Source: HGM04593 sp045578665
GTDB taxonomy: Bacteria; Bacteroidota; Bacteroidia; Bacteroidales; Bacteroidaceae
DNA length: 10,059 nucleotides
Assembly: GCA_045578665.1 (NCBI GenBank)
Contig: JAZNKR010000049.1
Span: forward strand, 1 to 10,059
Direction of reading: 5' to 3'
The stretch's first letter is position 1. Each line of letters starts with the position of its first letter. Below are positions 1-7,250 of this stretch, piece by piece. The position numbers were made by a program, and so were the translations under genes. Below the pieces are notes generated by a model. That model was not told the origin of the DNA. It saw only the letters and a list, made by a program, of their open reading frames with translations, and searched no databases.

Positions 1-78
1 ACAATATGTTAAAATGTAAAAATAAATCTTAATAAATAATTTTTTTAACAAATCACAAACCTTTTAAACCATCCAATT
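1..78 (+). other. AT-rich leader upstream of the surface-protein operon
   Basis: This stretch is very AT-rich, has only two G residues on the plus strand and contains a run of seven T at 40-46. No TAnnTTTG -7 box is seen, so the promoter either lies upstream of the window or is degenerate. No Shine-Dalgarno sequence precedes the ATG at 79; the bases before it are A/T/C-rich, as is usual for Bacteroidota leaders. Confidence 0.4.
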
Positions 79-3000
79 ATGAAAAGGAACTTATTACTAA
101 CAACATTGTTGGCGCTTGTCTCTGCCATAAGTATGGCACAAGCAACAACATGGCCAATCACGCTCACAACAGCGGATGGCCTTCCCGGTAAGAAAGAGCC
201 TCAGAACTACATTTATGAGACTGAACTCTTTAAGTTCGACGAAGCAATCTCAACACTTCGTTACACGGTTGTTTCAACAAACACCGTAGACGCACTTACA
301 TCAAACTCACATGATGGTCTGTCAGCCAATTATGGTCCCGGTTTCCCCTTCTTCGCACTTGGCGAACTGACTATTATTGATGCAAACGGTAACCCTGTCG
401 AATACATTGCTACAACAAATGCACTCGCACAAGGCGACGGCTCACTTGCGAACCTCAACGATGGCAAGTACAACACACACTTCCATTCAGTGTACGGAAA
501 TGTCGGCCCATGCCCACAAGAGTACCACTACATTGACCTTGAATTTGCTCAGCCCATCAGCGAGTTCAAAATCAAGACTGTTTCCCGTGCAAACTACACC
601 AAGAACATGCCTACATACGTAGGTCTTACTCCCGGTACAGAGTATCTTCCCTATCCCGAACAGGAGTTCACAATCGGCACACAGGTTACTTCAGTAGAAG
701 AACTCGGCAATGGCGGACTTTTCCTTATCGAGGCTAACACTGAGGAGTATGAATACTCAGATACTCGCGTAATCCCCGGCGGCGGTTACCTCCACTCTCC
801 CTACGGAGCACACACAACAGCCAACGCTGCATCATTGGTGTACTTTATCCCCACAGAGAAGGATAATACATACAAAGTAGCATGGTTGAACAACGGCCAC
901 TACATCAACGACATGGTTACGCACAGCAGATGGGCATGGCTTCAATGGACAGACAAAGAAGATGAAGCTGCCGAAATAACTTTCACTCCCAGCGATGAAG
1001 CAGAAGGAGACTTCTGTTTGACCAATATAAACAAGGAGGATAGTTGTGAGCGTATAATCTATTTCGACGCAATCGGCAAAGGATTTTATTGTACATACGA
1101 CTATTTCGAAGAACTGTCAAGCCCATACAAGACAAACTTCACCATTTGGAAAGCAAACGTAAATGCCAATGGCATGAAGTTCATGCTCGAAGAGGCAGTT
1201 AATGAAGCAAAACTTCGTCTCGCAGACTTTCCATACGATGATTGCATCAATGGATATAAAGAATTGTCAGCAGCATTGACAAAGGCAGAAGAGCTCCTTG
1301 CTGACAACAATCCGACAGCTGTACAAATCATTAACTCCAGATACAGCATATACGAATTATTGCCTCCCGTTGTAGCATCAAGCATTTATCAATATGTAGA
1401 TTCTATAGCGTATATTATCGAAAACATCGAGAACGGAGACATTGAAATTTCTGAAGCAGACAATTTTAGAAATGGTACTTACCCCGAAGGTTCAGATGAG
1501 TTTTTAAGAAACGCTGCTGACGAAGCTATGATAGCAATGGATTCTTATACCTGTATTGCTGATGTCGATGCTGCACTTGACAACATCAAGGCCGCAATTG
1601 CTACTTTCTGGGCCTCTGAGATCAACGGTGTAATGTCACTCCCCATCCGCGTAGGTCAAGCGAAAGATGGACTTCCCGGTGTTAACACCAACAGCGTCTG
1701 GAGATGGGAATCTCCCACATACTATCTCACAGAGGAGATTGAACAGCTCCGCTTCACAGTCTTCAAGACAAAGGCAGGACGTTGCTATGGCGACAAACCT
1801 TTTGTTTGTATCAATGAGTTTGAACTTTACGACATTTCAGGAGAAAAGATTGAATTAACAGAAAATAGCTTCGAAACAAACTCTGTAGCACCCAACGATG
1901 GTAATTCCGGTGGTATTCCCGGCCTTTGCGACGGTAACACAAACAACGGTTACCACTTCCACTCGGCATGGGGTGCCGGATTTGGCTACGACGGCAGCGA
2001 GTATGTTTACCTCGATATTACACTTCCTGAACCCATCAGCGGCTTCAAATACATCCAGTATGGTCGCGGAAACGGCTACGACGATGTTCCCACAGACTTC
2101 GTATTCGGTTACCATGGCGAAACTGTAGAACCTGCAACTGTTGGGTACCCCGATGAATTCAATGCAGCTCTCGGCGAAAAGGTTACAGATATTTCACAGA
2201 TAACAGACGACGGTATCTATGCCATTGCAGGTCTTATCAGTTGCGACCCTGTCAACCATTTCGAGAATGACCTCCGCGAACCCCACTACTACTCAGCCGG
2301 CAACGCTTACGATGGTTTCAATTCACTCTGTGCTTTCAACATAGCTAAGACAGAGGATGGCAAGTTCACAATCCAGAGCCTTGCTGACGGTTCATATTGG
2401 TCAGGACAGGTTGACGAGGACGGATGGGGCGCCGGTGCAACTACACTCTACAAATCTTCAGCAGCAAAGGTTTCTATTGTACCCAACAACAACGACGGTC
2501 TTCCCAATTCGTTTGTGATATATATGTATAACGACAGCGTTTTGCGCGAGGGTGAGCCTCATCCCTACATTGTTTTCCAAGATTGGGGTGACAACATCGG
2601 TACATACTCTGTAAAAGATCTCAAAGATAATGACAAAGACGGCGAAGGTGAGTGGTACATCTACAAGATGACTATGGATACTCCCTACTACTTCTGGTTG
2701 AAGAACCTTGTATCAGCCGCTGAATCCATGGGCTTCGTTTGCAGTAACGACCCCGGGTTCTACAAAGAGCTCGGCACATTCCCCGAAGCACTCGCTACAG
2801 CACAGGCTGCCGTTGAGTCCAAGGATGACGCAGCATGTAAAGCACTTATTGCAGGGCTTAACGATGCTATTGCAAACTTAAATTCTGTTTCTCCCAACCC
2901 CATTGTAGAGGGTACATACGTATTAGAGTCTGCTAACGATAAGTTCTTCGAACTCCAAGGTGTCAACAAGGCTCTCTATGTATATCCCAATAACGATGAC

Positions 3001-4917
3001 GCTATGGTTACTTCAGAACAGAAACTCTTCTGGGGTGACGCTCCCGAGGGCAACTACGAGGATGCTTCTACTGTCTACCACTTCGACCTTATCTCTGCAA
3101 AGGAGAGCGAAAAGGTACAGCAGTGGCTTGCAAACAATACCATCACACCTGAGCAAGCTAACGATGCTTACTATATAAAGAATGTCTACTACAATGTTTA
3201 TATCGGCGCTCAGGACGGTATGTCTAAACGCATGGGCACAACAACAGAACCCGAAGCTGTTTACATCCTCCGTCAGCAGCTTCCCGGTAAGTTCGACATT
3301 TGGAATCCTACCAATGACGCATGGTCACTCCACATGGAGAGCCACGGCGAAGGTGCAGGCGCAAACGGTGGTCTGGTATACTGGTATGGCACAGCAGGGG
3401 CTTCTCAGTGGAGACTCCGCAAAATAGACTATACACCACTAAGAATTGCTACCATTGCCCTTGATGGCGAAAACGGAACACTTACCGGAGCCGGAGAATA
3501 CATCATCGGCACAGAAGCCAAGATAACAGCTACACCCAACACCGGTTATGCATTTGCAGGCTGGTACTTAGACGGAGTGCTTCTCAGCAATAAGACCGAG
3601 TACAGCTTCACTGTAGAAAAATCATTGAACATCACTGCAAAATTCTACAAGCAAGCAACAATAGGGTACACAATGAATGTCAAAGATCTCAGATGTGCTC
3701 CCGGAAGCAAACTTGTCATTCCCGTAAACATGAAGAACAAGACAGGAATCACAGCCTTCCAGTTCGACCTCTATCTGCCCGAAGGAATGACTATAGACGA
3801 AGAAGACGGTGAACCCATGATAGAACTCGATGCCGCACGCAAGACAAGTTCACACTCTGTAAGTTCATCGCAACTTGCAGACGGAGCAACACGCATCGTA
3901 GCATACTCATCAGGCAACAAGCTCTTCGCAAACAACGACGGAACAGTGGTTAATATAACCATCAATGTTCCTTCAAACATGGAACTGAAGGATTACACTC
4001 TTACATTGAAAGAGATAACCCTTGCCGACGCTACAGAGAATGAATACTACACAGATATTCAGACATCTAAAATCACTGTTGCAAATATTATGGGTGACGC
4101 CAATATGGACGAGAAAGTGAACATCAGCGACGTTGTTGCAGTTGTCAACTACATACTCGAAAGAAATCCTGCGAAATTCGACTTTGCAGCAGCTGATGTC
4201 AGCGGTGACGGCAACATCAGAATGGGCGATGTTGTAGGAATTGTCAACATAATCCTCGGCAAGACTTCAACAGAGTACACACGCAACGCTAAACCCGGCA
4301 TCAGAACAATGAGCAGCGAAACACTCACAGCAGCAGATGTCAAGAGCACAGGCGAAGCAACAATACCTCTGTCGTTGAACAACAGCACAAGCTACACATC
4401 ATTCCAGATGGATGTAACAATACCCGAAGGAACTACATTCGCAGGTGCTGCACTCAGCGAACGCGCTACCGGAAGCCACTCTATTGCATGGAGCAACATT
4501 GGAGAGAACAAGGTACGTATCGTAGCATACTCTATTGCAAACAGCAACTTCGCAGGCAACGCAGGAGAATTGCTCAACATCACTATTGATGCAGAAGATG
4601 CAGTAAACGGTACTCTGGAAGTCGACAACGTGGTAATGGCAGACGCAGAAGGCAATGAAACAGCTATCGGCGGTTGCGGTTCAACTATCGACATCAACGG
4701 TACAACAGGTATCACAGGTACACAGGCCGACGGCATCAAGATCTACACTTCAGAAGGCGCACTCGTTGTAGAAAGCAGCGTCGAGACTACTCTCCCGCTC
4801 TACTCAACCGACGGACGACTTGTAGAAAGATTGCAGATAGCCTCAGGCAAGAATATCTTCAATACTCTCGAAAAGGGATTATACATCATCAATGGCAAAA
4901 AAGTAACCATTAAGTAA
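79..4917 (+). CDS. Large secreted multidomain protein: discoidin-like repeats, cohesin-like / dockerin / cohesin-like, T9SS-type tail
   Basis: Exported 1612-aa protein, probably surface-attached or secreted by the type IX system. Seen in order: signal peptide (1-20, cut after SMA); discoidin/F5-8C-like module 1 (about 25-190, HFHS at 134-137); a beta-rich stretch (about 203-358); a helical FIVAR-like spacer (about 362-515); discoidin-like module 2 (about 520-683, HFHSAW at 626-631); a beta-rich stretch (about 702-870); a helical spacer (about 872-936); an unrecognised beta-rich module (about 942-1118) ending in a SQWRLRK motif; an InlB-B-like repeat (about 1121-1193); cohesin-like domain 1 (about 1196-1337); a type I dockerin (1338-1395; loop 1 D1340/N1342/D1344/D1351, loop 2 D1373/S1375/D1377/D1384); cohesin-like domain 2 (about 1415-1539); and a sorting tail (1552-1612) with STDGRLV, KGLYIINGKKV and a final Lys. 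Discoidin-like domains often bind glycans, and dockerins bind cohesins; binding here is inference. No catalytic domain is recognised. The start is chosen because it gives a proper signal peptide. Confidence 0.88.
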   Translation: MKRNLLLTTLLALVSAISMAQATTWPITLTTADGLPGKKEPQNYIYETELFKFDEAISTLRYTVVSTNTVDALTSNSHDGLSANYGPGFPFFALGELTIIDANGNPVEYIATTNALAQGDGSLANLNDGKYNTHFHSVYGNVGPCPQEYHYIDLEFAQPISEFKIKTVSRANYTKNMPTYVGLTPGTEYLPYPEQEFTIGTQVTSVEELGNGGLFLIEANTEEYEYSDTRVIPGGGYLHSPYGAHTTANAASLVYFIPTEKDNTYKVAWLNNGHYINDMVTHSRWAWLQWTDKEDEAAEITFTPSDEAEGDFCLTNINKEDSCERIIYFDAIGKGFYCTYDYFEELSSPYKTNFTIWKANVNANGMKFMLEEAVNEAKLRLADFPYDDCINGYKELSAALTKAEELLADNNPTAVQIINSRYSIYELLPPVVASSIYQYVDSIAYIIENIENGDIEISEADNFRNGTYPEGSDEFLRNAADEAMIAMDSYTCIADVDAALDNIKAAIATFWASEINGVMSLPIRVGQAKDGLPGVNTNSVWRWESPTYYLTEEIEQLRFTVFKTKAGRCYGDKPFVCINEFELYDISGEKIELTENSFETNSVAPNDGNSGGIPGLCDGNTNNGYHFHSAWGAGFGYDGSEYVYLDITLPEPISGFKYIQYGRGNGYDDVPTDFVFGYHGETVEPATVGYPDEFNAALGEKVTDISQITDDGIYAIAGLISCDPVNHFENDLREPHYYSAGNAYDGFNSLCAFNIAKTEDGKFTIQSLADGSYWSGQVDEDGWGAGATTLYKSSAAKVSIVPNNNDGLPNSFVIYMYNDSVLREGEPHPYIVFQDWGDNIGTYSVKDLKDNDKDGEGEWYIYKMTMDTPYYFWLKNLVSAAESMGFVCSNDPGFYKELGTFPEALATAQAAVESKDDAACKALIAGLNDAIANLNSVSPNPIVEGTYVLESANDKFFELQGVNKALYVYPNNDDAMVTSEQKLFWGDAPEGNYEDASTVYHFDLISAKESEKVQQWLANNTITPEQANDAYYIKNVYYNVYIGAQDGMSKRMGTTTEPEAVYILRQQLPGKFDIWNPTNDAWSLHMESHGEGAGANGGLVYWYGTAGASQWRLRKIDYTPLRIATIALDGENGTLTGAGEYIIGTEAKITATPNTGYAFAGWYLDGVLLSNKTEYSFTVEKSLNITAKFYKQATIGYTMNVKDLRCAPGSKLVIPVNMKNKTGITAFQFDLYLPEGMTIDEEDGEPMIELDAARKTSSHSVSSSQLADGATRIVAYSSGNKLFANNDGTVVNITINVPSNMELKDYTLTLKEITLADATENEYYTDIQTSKITVANIMGDANMDEKVNISDVVAVVNYILERNPAKFDFAAADVSGDGNIRMGDVVGIVNIILGKTSTEYTRNAKPGIRTMSSETLTAADVKSTGEATIPLSLNNSTSYTSFQMDVTIPEGTTFAGAALSERATGSHSIAWSNIGENKVRIVAYSIANSNFAGNAGELLNITIDAEDAVNGTLEVDNVVMADAEGNETAIGGCGSTIDINGTTGITGTQADGIKIYTSEGALVVESSVETTLPLYSTDGRLVERLQIASGKNIFNTLEKGLYIINGKKVTIK
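151..2130 (+). repeat. Two copies of a discoidin-like module (protein-level duplication)
   Basis: Protein residues about 25-190 and 520-683 of the 1612-aa protein align by eye. Both open with PI...DGLPG, then have LR(Y/F)TV, then a DG...HFHS motif, then a Y(I/L)D(I/L)...PIS(E/G)FK strand pair. The copies are well diverged and about 1.5 kb apart, so the duplication is old and not a recombination-prone DNA repeat. Each copy is followed by a beta-rich stretch and a helical spacer, which suggests the whole module-plus-spacer block was duplicated. Confidence 0.75.
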
Positions 4918-4929
4918 CCCAAAAAGCTT

Positions 4930-6204
4930 ATGAAAAAACATTTAATATCATTTATTGCTATGGTGCTCGGCACCATAGCAGTAAATGCACAAAACACAAT
5001 CAACATTTCCGACTTTACCATACGAAAGGGAGAGACAAAAGAGATTGCTGTGGAACTTAACAACAGCACTGAGTACACTGCCCTGCAAATGGATATTACA
5101 CTCGGAAAAGGTTTGACTTTCGCAACCATCGTAACAGAGACTGGCGAAATCGAAAAAGACATCACACTCAACGGTGAACGTATAAGAAGTTCGCACACAA
5201 TTGCATACAACGAACTTACTGACAACGCCGTTAGGGTAATCTCTTACTCAAGCAGCAATGCCGGATTCCGTGGCACAAACGGCGCCATCGTATATTTTAA
5301 GGTTACAACTCTCGACGACGAATCAGTCTCAGGCGACACAGAAATCAGAGTAAGTAACATTTTCTTTACAGCCCCCAACGGCGTAGAGGATGAATTTGGC
5401 GACATCACTGCAAAAGCAGAAATATTAACCACTGCAAGCGCAAGTGTAACATGCGGATACGGCGGCACAGCGATGCTCAGTGCAGAACAAGTTGAAATAG
5501 GTTCACCACTGACACTCTTCATTGCCCCCTACGACGGCTACAAGGTATCACAACTGCTGCTGAACGACACTCCTGTTGGAATCAAAAACAACATCTACAA
5601 AGTGGAGGAAATGACCAACGATGCTGCATTCAACGTAACATTCGAAGAAATTGTCCCCGACACTGTAGAAGTAATCAAGGTGCAGACCGACACACTCATC
5701 CAAATAGATACATTGGAGATTGTAAAGGTTGTAACAGACACTCTCATCCAAGTAGATACATTGGAGATTGTAAAAGTTGTAACAGACACAATAGAAATTG
5801 AAACTATTGAAACAGATACAATTTTCATTGCCGAAATTACAGAAATTCCTGCCCCCGAAATCAGTTTCACCGATGGAATGATGAGCATCTCATGTGCACT
5901 TCAAGGCGCAAGGATATTCTATACACTCGACAGTACCGCTGAGAATGGAAAAGAGTACACAGCACCGGTTGAGATAAAAGAAGATTGCACTGTAATAGCT
6001 TATGCTATGCTTGCAAGTGAAGAATCGAAATTAAACATCACAGGAACCGGAATTGGAGGCATTAACGATGAGGTAATCTCACGCAAATATTACACCGAAG
6101 CCGGAGTTGAAATTGAGGAACCACGCGAAGGAGTGAATATTGTTATAATCACATACGAAAGCGGAAAAACAGAAACCAAGAAAGTGGTTGTAAGAAAGAA
6201 GTAA
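4930..6204 (+). CDS. Secreted cohesin-like protein with Thr/Asp-rich repeats, chitobiase-C-like domain and T9SS-type tail
   Basis: This 424-aa exported protein is encoded 12 nt after the large dockerin protein, so the two are almost certainly co-transcribed. Seen: signal peptide (1-20, cut after VNA); cohesin-like domain (about 23-160), clearly related to the two in the upstream protein (SSHTIAYN, VRVISYSSSNAGF); an InlB-B-like repeat (about 171-240); a Thr/Asp-rich beta-prone linker (about 242-305) with two exact-length 16-residue repeats; a chitobiase/hexosaminidase C-terminal-like domain (about 308-366, with ARIFYTLDS and VIAYAM); and a sorting tail (386-424) with KYYTEAGVEI, EGVNIV and KKVVVRKK. 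No enzymatic domain is recognised. A role as partner or scaffold for the upstream dockerin is inference from shared modules and adjacency. The hydrophobic part of the signal peptide is encoded by a long hairpin at 4949-4987. Confidence 0.86.
   Translation: MKKHLISFIAMVLGTIAVNAQNTINISDFTIRKGETKEIAVELNNSTEYTALQMDITLGKGLTFATIVTETGEIEKDITLNGERIRSSHTIAYNELTDNAVRVISYSSSNAGFRGTNGAIVYFKVTTLDDESVSGDTEIRVSNIFFTAPNGVEDEFGDITAKAEILTTASASVTCGYGGTAMLSAEQVEIGSPLTLFIAPYDGYKVSQLLLNDTPVGIKNNIYKVEEMTNDAAFNVTFEEIVPDTVEVIKVQTDTLIQIDTLEIVKVVTDTLIQVDTLEIVKVVTDTIEIETIETDTIFIAEITEIPAPEISFTDGMMSISCALQGARIFYTLDSTAENGKEYTAPVEIKEDCTVIAYAMLASEESKLNITGTGIGGINDEVISRKYYTEAGVEIEEPREGVNIVIITYESGKTETKKVVVRKK
4949..4987 (+). other. 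18-bp near-perfect hairpin inside the signal-peptide codons
   Basis: The left arm 4949-4966 (CATTTATTGCTATGGTGC) pairs with the right arm 4970-4987 (GCACCATAGCAGTAAATG) around a TCG loop. The only non-Watson-Crick position is T4955 against G4981, which is a G-U wobble in RNA. It covers codons 7-20 of the second gene of the operon and begins 19 nt after the A of the ATG. No T tract follows, so it is not an intrinsic terminator. It could slow the ribosome, protect or process the mRNA, or tune expression relative to the upstream gene; all of these are inference. Confidence 0.75.
5695..5790 (+). repeat. 48-bp in-frame tandem repeat, two copies
   Basis: The copies at 5695-5742 and 5743-5790 differ at 3 of 48 positions. 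Each encodes 16 residues of the form LIQ(I/V)DTLEIVKVVTDT. Degenerate relatives flank them on both sides (VEVIKVQTDT before, IEIETIETDT after), so the array grew from a shorter Thr-Asp-Thr-containing unit. Because the period is a multiple of three, copy-number change would lengthen or shorten the linker without a frameshift. Confidence 0.9.
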
Positions 6205-6222
6205 GCTACTCGGGGTTCATTT

Positions 6223-6266
6223 AACAACAAAAATCATCAAGGGCTTCCTTGATGATTTTTGTTGTT
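6223..6266. terminator. Bidirectional terminator between convergent operons
   Basis: A perfect 20-bp inverted repeat: left arm 6223-6242 (AACAACAAAAATCATCAAGG), loop GCTT, right arm 6247-6266. T-rich sequence lies at the 3' side of the stem in either reading direction, so it can end both the surface-protein operon (stop at 6204) and the minus-strand trio. The stop codon of the third minus-strand gene (6237-6239) lies inside the hairpin. Confidence 0.88.
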
Positions 6267-6518
6267 TCTATACTTTATCAATCTACTCAACAAAACAAAC
6301 AATCTTCGCAACAAAGCAAACCGCGCAAACGTCGACACAGAAGAAGAAACAACAACGGCAACAAGCCTTCCGAATGAAAACCACCGTTTCATAGCTTCAC
6401 ACTCACCCGCAATTTCCTCCATAAGAACAATTACCTTCGTATCATTCTCGTAACGTGCGTGCCTCAATTCTCTCAGACTTCCTATTTTCGAAAAATCACT
6501 TCGCCTCATCCTCTCCAT
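6237..6518 (-). CDS. Small hypothetical protein, third gene of the YtxH/holin-like trio
   Basis: A 93-aa protein (90 aa if it starts at the second Met, at 6509) whose start overlaps the 3' end of the holin-like gene by 23 or 14 nt, suggesting translational coupling. Seen: a basic, charged N-terminus (MERMRR), a predicted helix with Glu/Lys (about 25-45), a moderately hydrophobic stretch (about 50-65), then a basic C-terminal tail. In Bacteroidales a small unnamed protein commonly follows the YtxH and holin-family genes, and position is the main reason to call this real. No domain is recognised. The last residues (from NNKNHQ on) and the stop are encoded inside the terminator hairpin at 6223-6266, which is unusual. 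Confidence 0.6.
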   Translation of the reverse strand: MERMRRSDFSKIGSLRELRHARYENDTKVIVLMEEIAGECEAMKRWFSFGRLVAVVVSSSVSTFARFALLRRLFVLLSRLIKYRNNKNHQGSP

Positions 6519-6855
6519 CTATCAAAAAGAAAATCCGGCAAAACCTACCGACAAACATATCTGCAAACAATTGCCGTCCATAGAGATAGACCGCAGTTGA
6601 CAGCAAAAGAAGAACTGCTCCCACTATCAGACAGCTATACATAAAACCGACAACTGTTGCGAGAGCAACCAACAGAGCCAACAGAAAAAACATGCACGCT
6701 CCCATCAACAGGAATGCGAGCACTACGGCAACAACAATCTCCCCCGAAAGCAGCGCAAGAGACTCGACAGCCTTGAGTTTGAGAGAATCAATCTTTGCAT
6801 CGAGAAACTCACGCGCACTTTCGGAGAGATTATCAAATTTCGGTCCGAAGTCCAT
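6496..6855 (-). CDS. Phage-holin-family (Holin-X/DUF1469-like) two-helix membrane protein
   Basis: A 119-aa inner-membrane protein. A charged amphipathic N-terminus (about 6-32, SESAREFLDAKIDSLKLKAV) precedes two hydrophobic helices at about 40-64 and 67-92, with a short acidic C-terminus. This matches the holin superfamily III proteins common as chromosomal, non-phage genes in Bacteroidota, usually beside YtxH genes; their role is not settled. The frame is open upstream to 6963, but that stretch overlaps the YtxH gene and encodes an Arg/Cys-rich segment unlike the family. The Met at 6855, 11 nt after the YtxH stop, is therefore the better start. No phage genes are nearby, so a lysis role is unlikely. 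Confidence 0.82.
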   Translation of the reverse strand: MDFGPKFDNLSESAREFLDAKIDSLKLKAVESLALLSGEIVVAVVLAFLLMGACMFFLLALLVALATVVGFMYSCLIVGAVLLLLSTAVYLYGRQLFADMFVGRFCRIFFLIDGEDEAK

Positions 6856-6866
6856 AAAGGGAGTGC

Positions 6867-7094
6867 CTACTTCTGAGAAGAGACAACTTCGGGACCTGCA
6901 TTCACCTTGCCATGCTGTTCGTGATGCTTCTTGAGAGCCTCCTCGACAGCATCGCCCACACATCGCTTCATATCCTCCATTCTTCTTCTGACGTTAATAC
7001 AAGCCTCCTCGCCCGAACGTGGAGCAAGCAGCATCATTGCAAGGCCGGCAACAGCAGCACCGCCTCCGAAAGCCAATAAATAACCAAGTTTCAT
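6867..7094 (-). CDS. YtxH-domain small membrane protein
   Basis: A 75-aa protein, first gene of a three-gene minus-strand operon. Seen: a Gly/Ala-rich N-terminal membrane segment (about 4-24, AFGGGAAVAG) directly followed by LLAPRSGEE, the diagnostic YtxH signature (usually LLAP.SG.E), then a charged helix with repeated Lys/Arg/Glu and a His-rich bit (KKHHEQH). YtxH proteins are small general-stress or envelope-associated proteins of unknown mechanism. The length is typical for a short family member. The start gives the membrane segment right at the N-terminus. Confidence 0.85.
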   Translation of the reverse strand: MKLGYLLAFGGGAAVAGLAMMLLAPRSGEEACINVRRRMEDMKRCVGDAVEEALKKHHEQHGKVNAGPEVVSSQK

Positions 7095-7188
7095 AATTCC
7101 GTAAAATTTTAAGTTAATAACACCTCTGCAAATACATCTTCAAAAGCTGAAATAAGTCCGCATTCTCAATAATATCGAACAAAATCAC

Positions 7189-7196
7189 TATCTTTG
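7189..7196 (+). promoter_or_regulatory. Bacteroidota -7 box (TATCTTTG) for the lipoprotein-rsmG operon
   Basis: TATCTTTG fits the Bacteroidota -7 consensus TAnnTTTG exactly and lies 54 nt before the ATG at 7251, giving a 5' leader of roughly 45-50 nt. No clear TTTG -33 element is seen at the expected distance upstream, so the call rests on the -7 box and its position in the divergent intergenic region. Confidence 0.5.
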
Positions 7197-7250
7197 CGGC
7201 AAACTTCAAAAGAAGATACATCCGAAAGGTAACTATATAACAAATGACCC

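Noticed and set aside
4392..4739. 115-aa open frame on the minus strand inside the large surface gene
   Set aside because: Antisense to the second cohesin-like domain; Ser/Pro/Val-rich composition is typical of reverse-strand shadow of a Thr/Ala-rich gene.
4949..4987. Hairpin as an intrinsic terminator between the two surface genes
   Set aside because: It lies inside an open frame and is followed by CACAAAACACA with no T tract.
6856..6963. 36-residue N-terminal extension of the holin-like protein
   Set aside because: It overlaps the YtxH gene, is Arg/Cys-rich and does not resemble the family; the Met at 6855 gives the normal length.
6496..7094. Possible prophage remnant because of the holin-family gene
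   Set aside because: No other phage genes, integrase or attachment repeats are present; the YtxH/holin-family pair is a regular chromosomal cluster in Bacteroidota.
7129..7136. Possible minus-strand -7 box (TGTATTTG) for the YtxH operon
   Set aside because: One mismatch to TAnnTTTG and no -33 TTTG at suitable spacing; position is plausible but evidence too weak to list.
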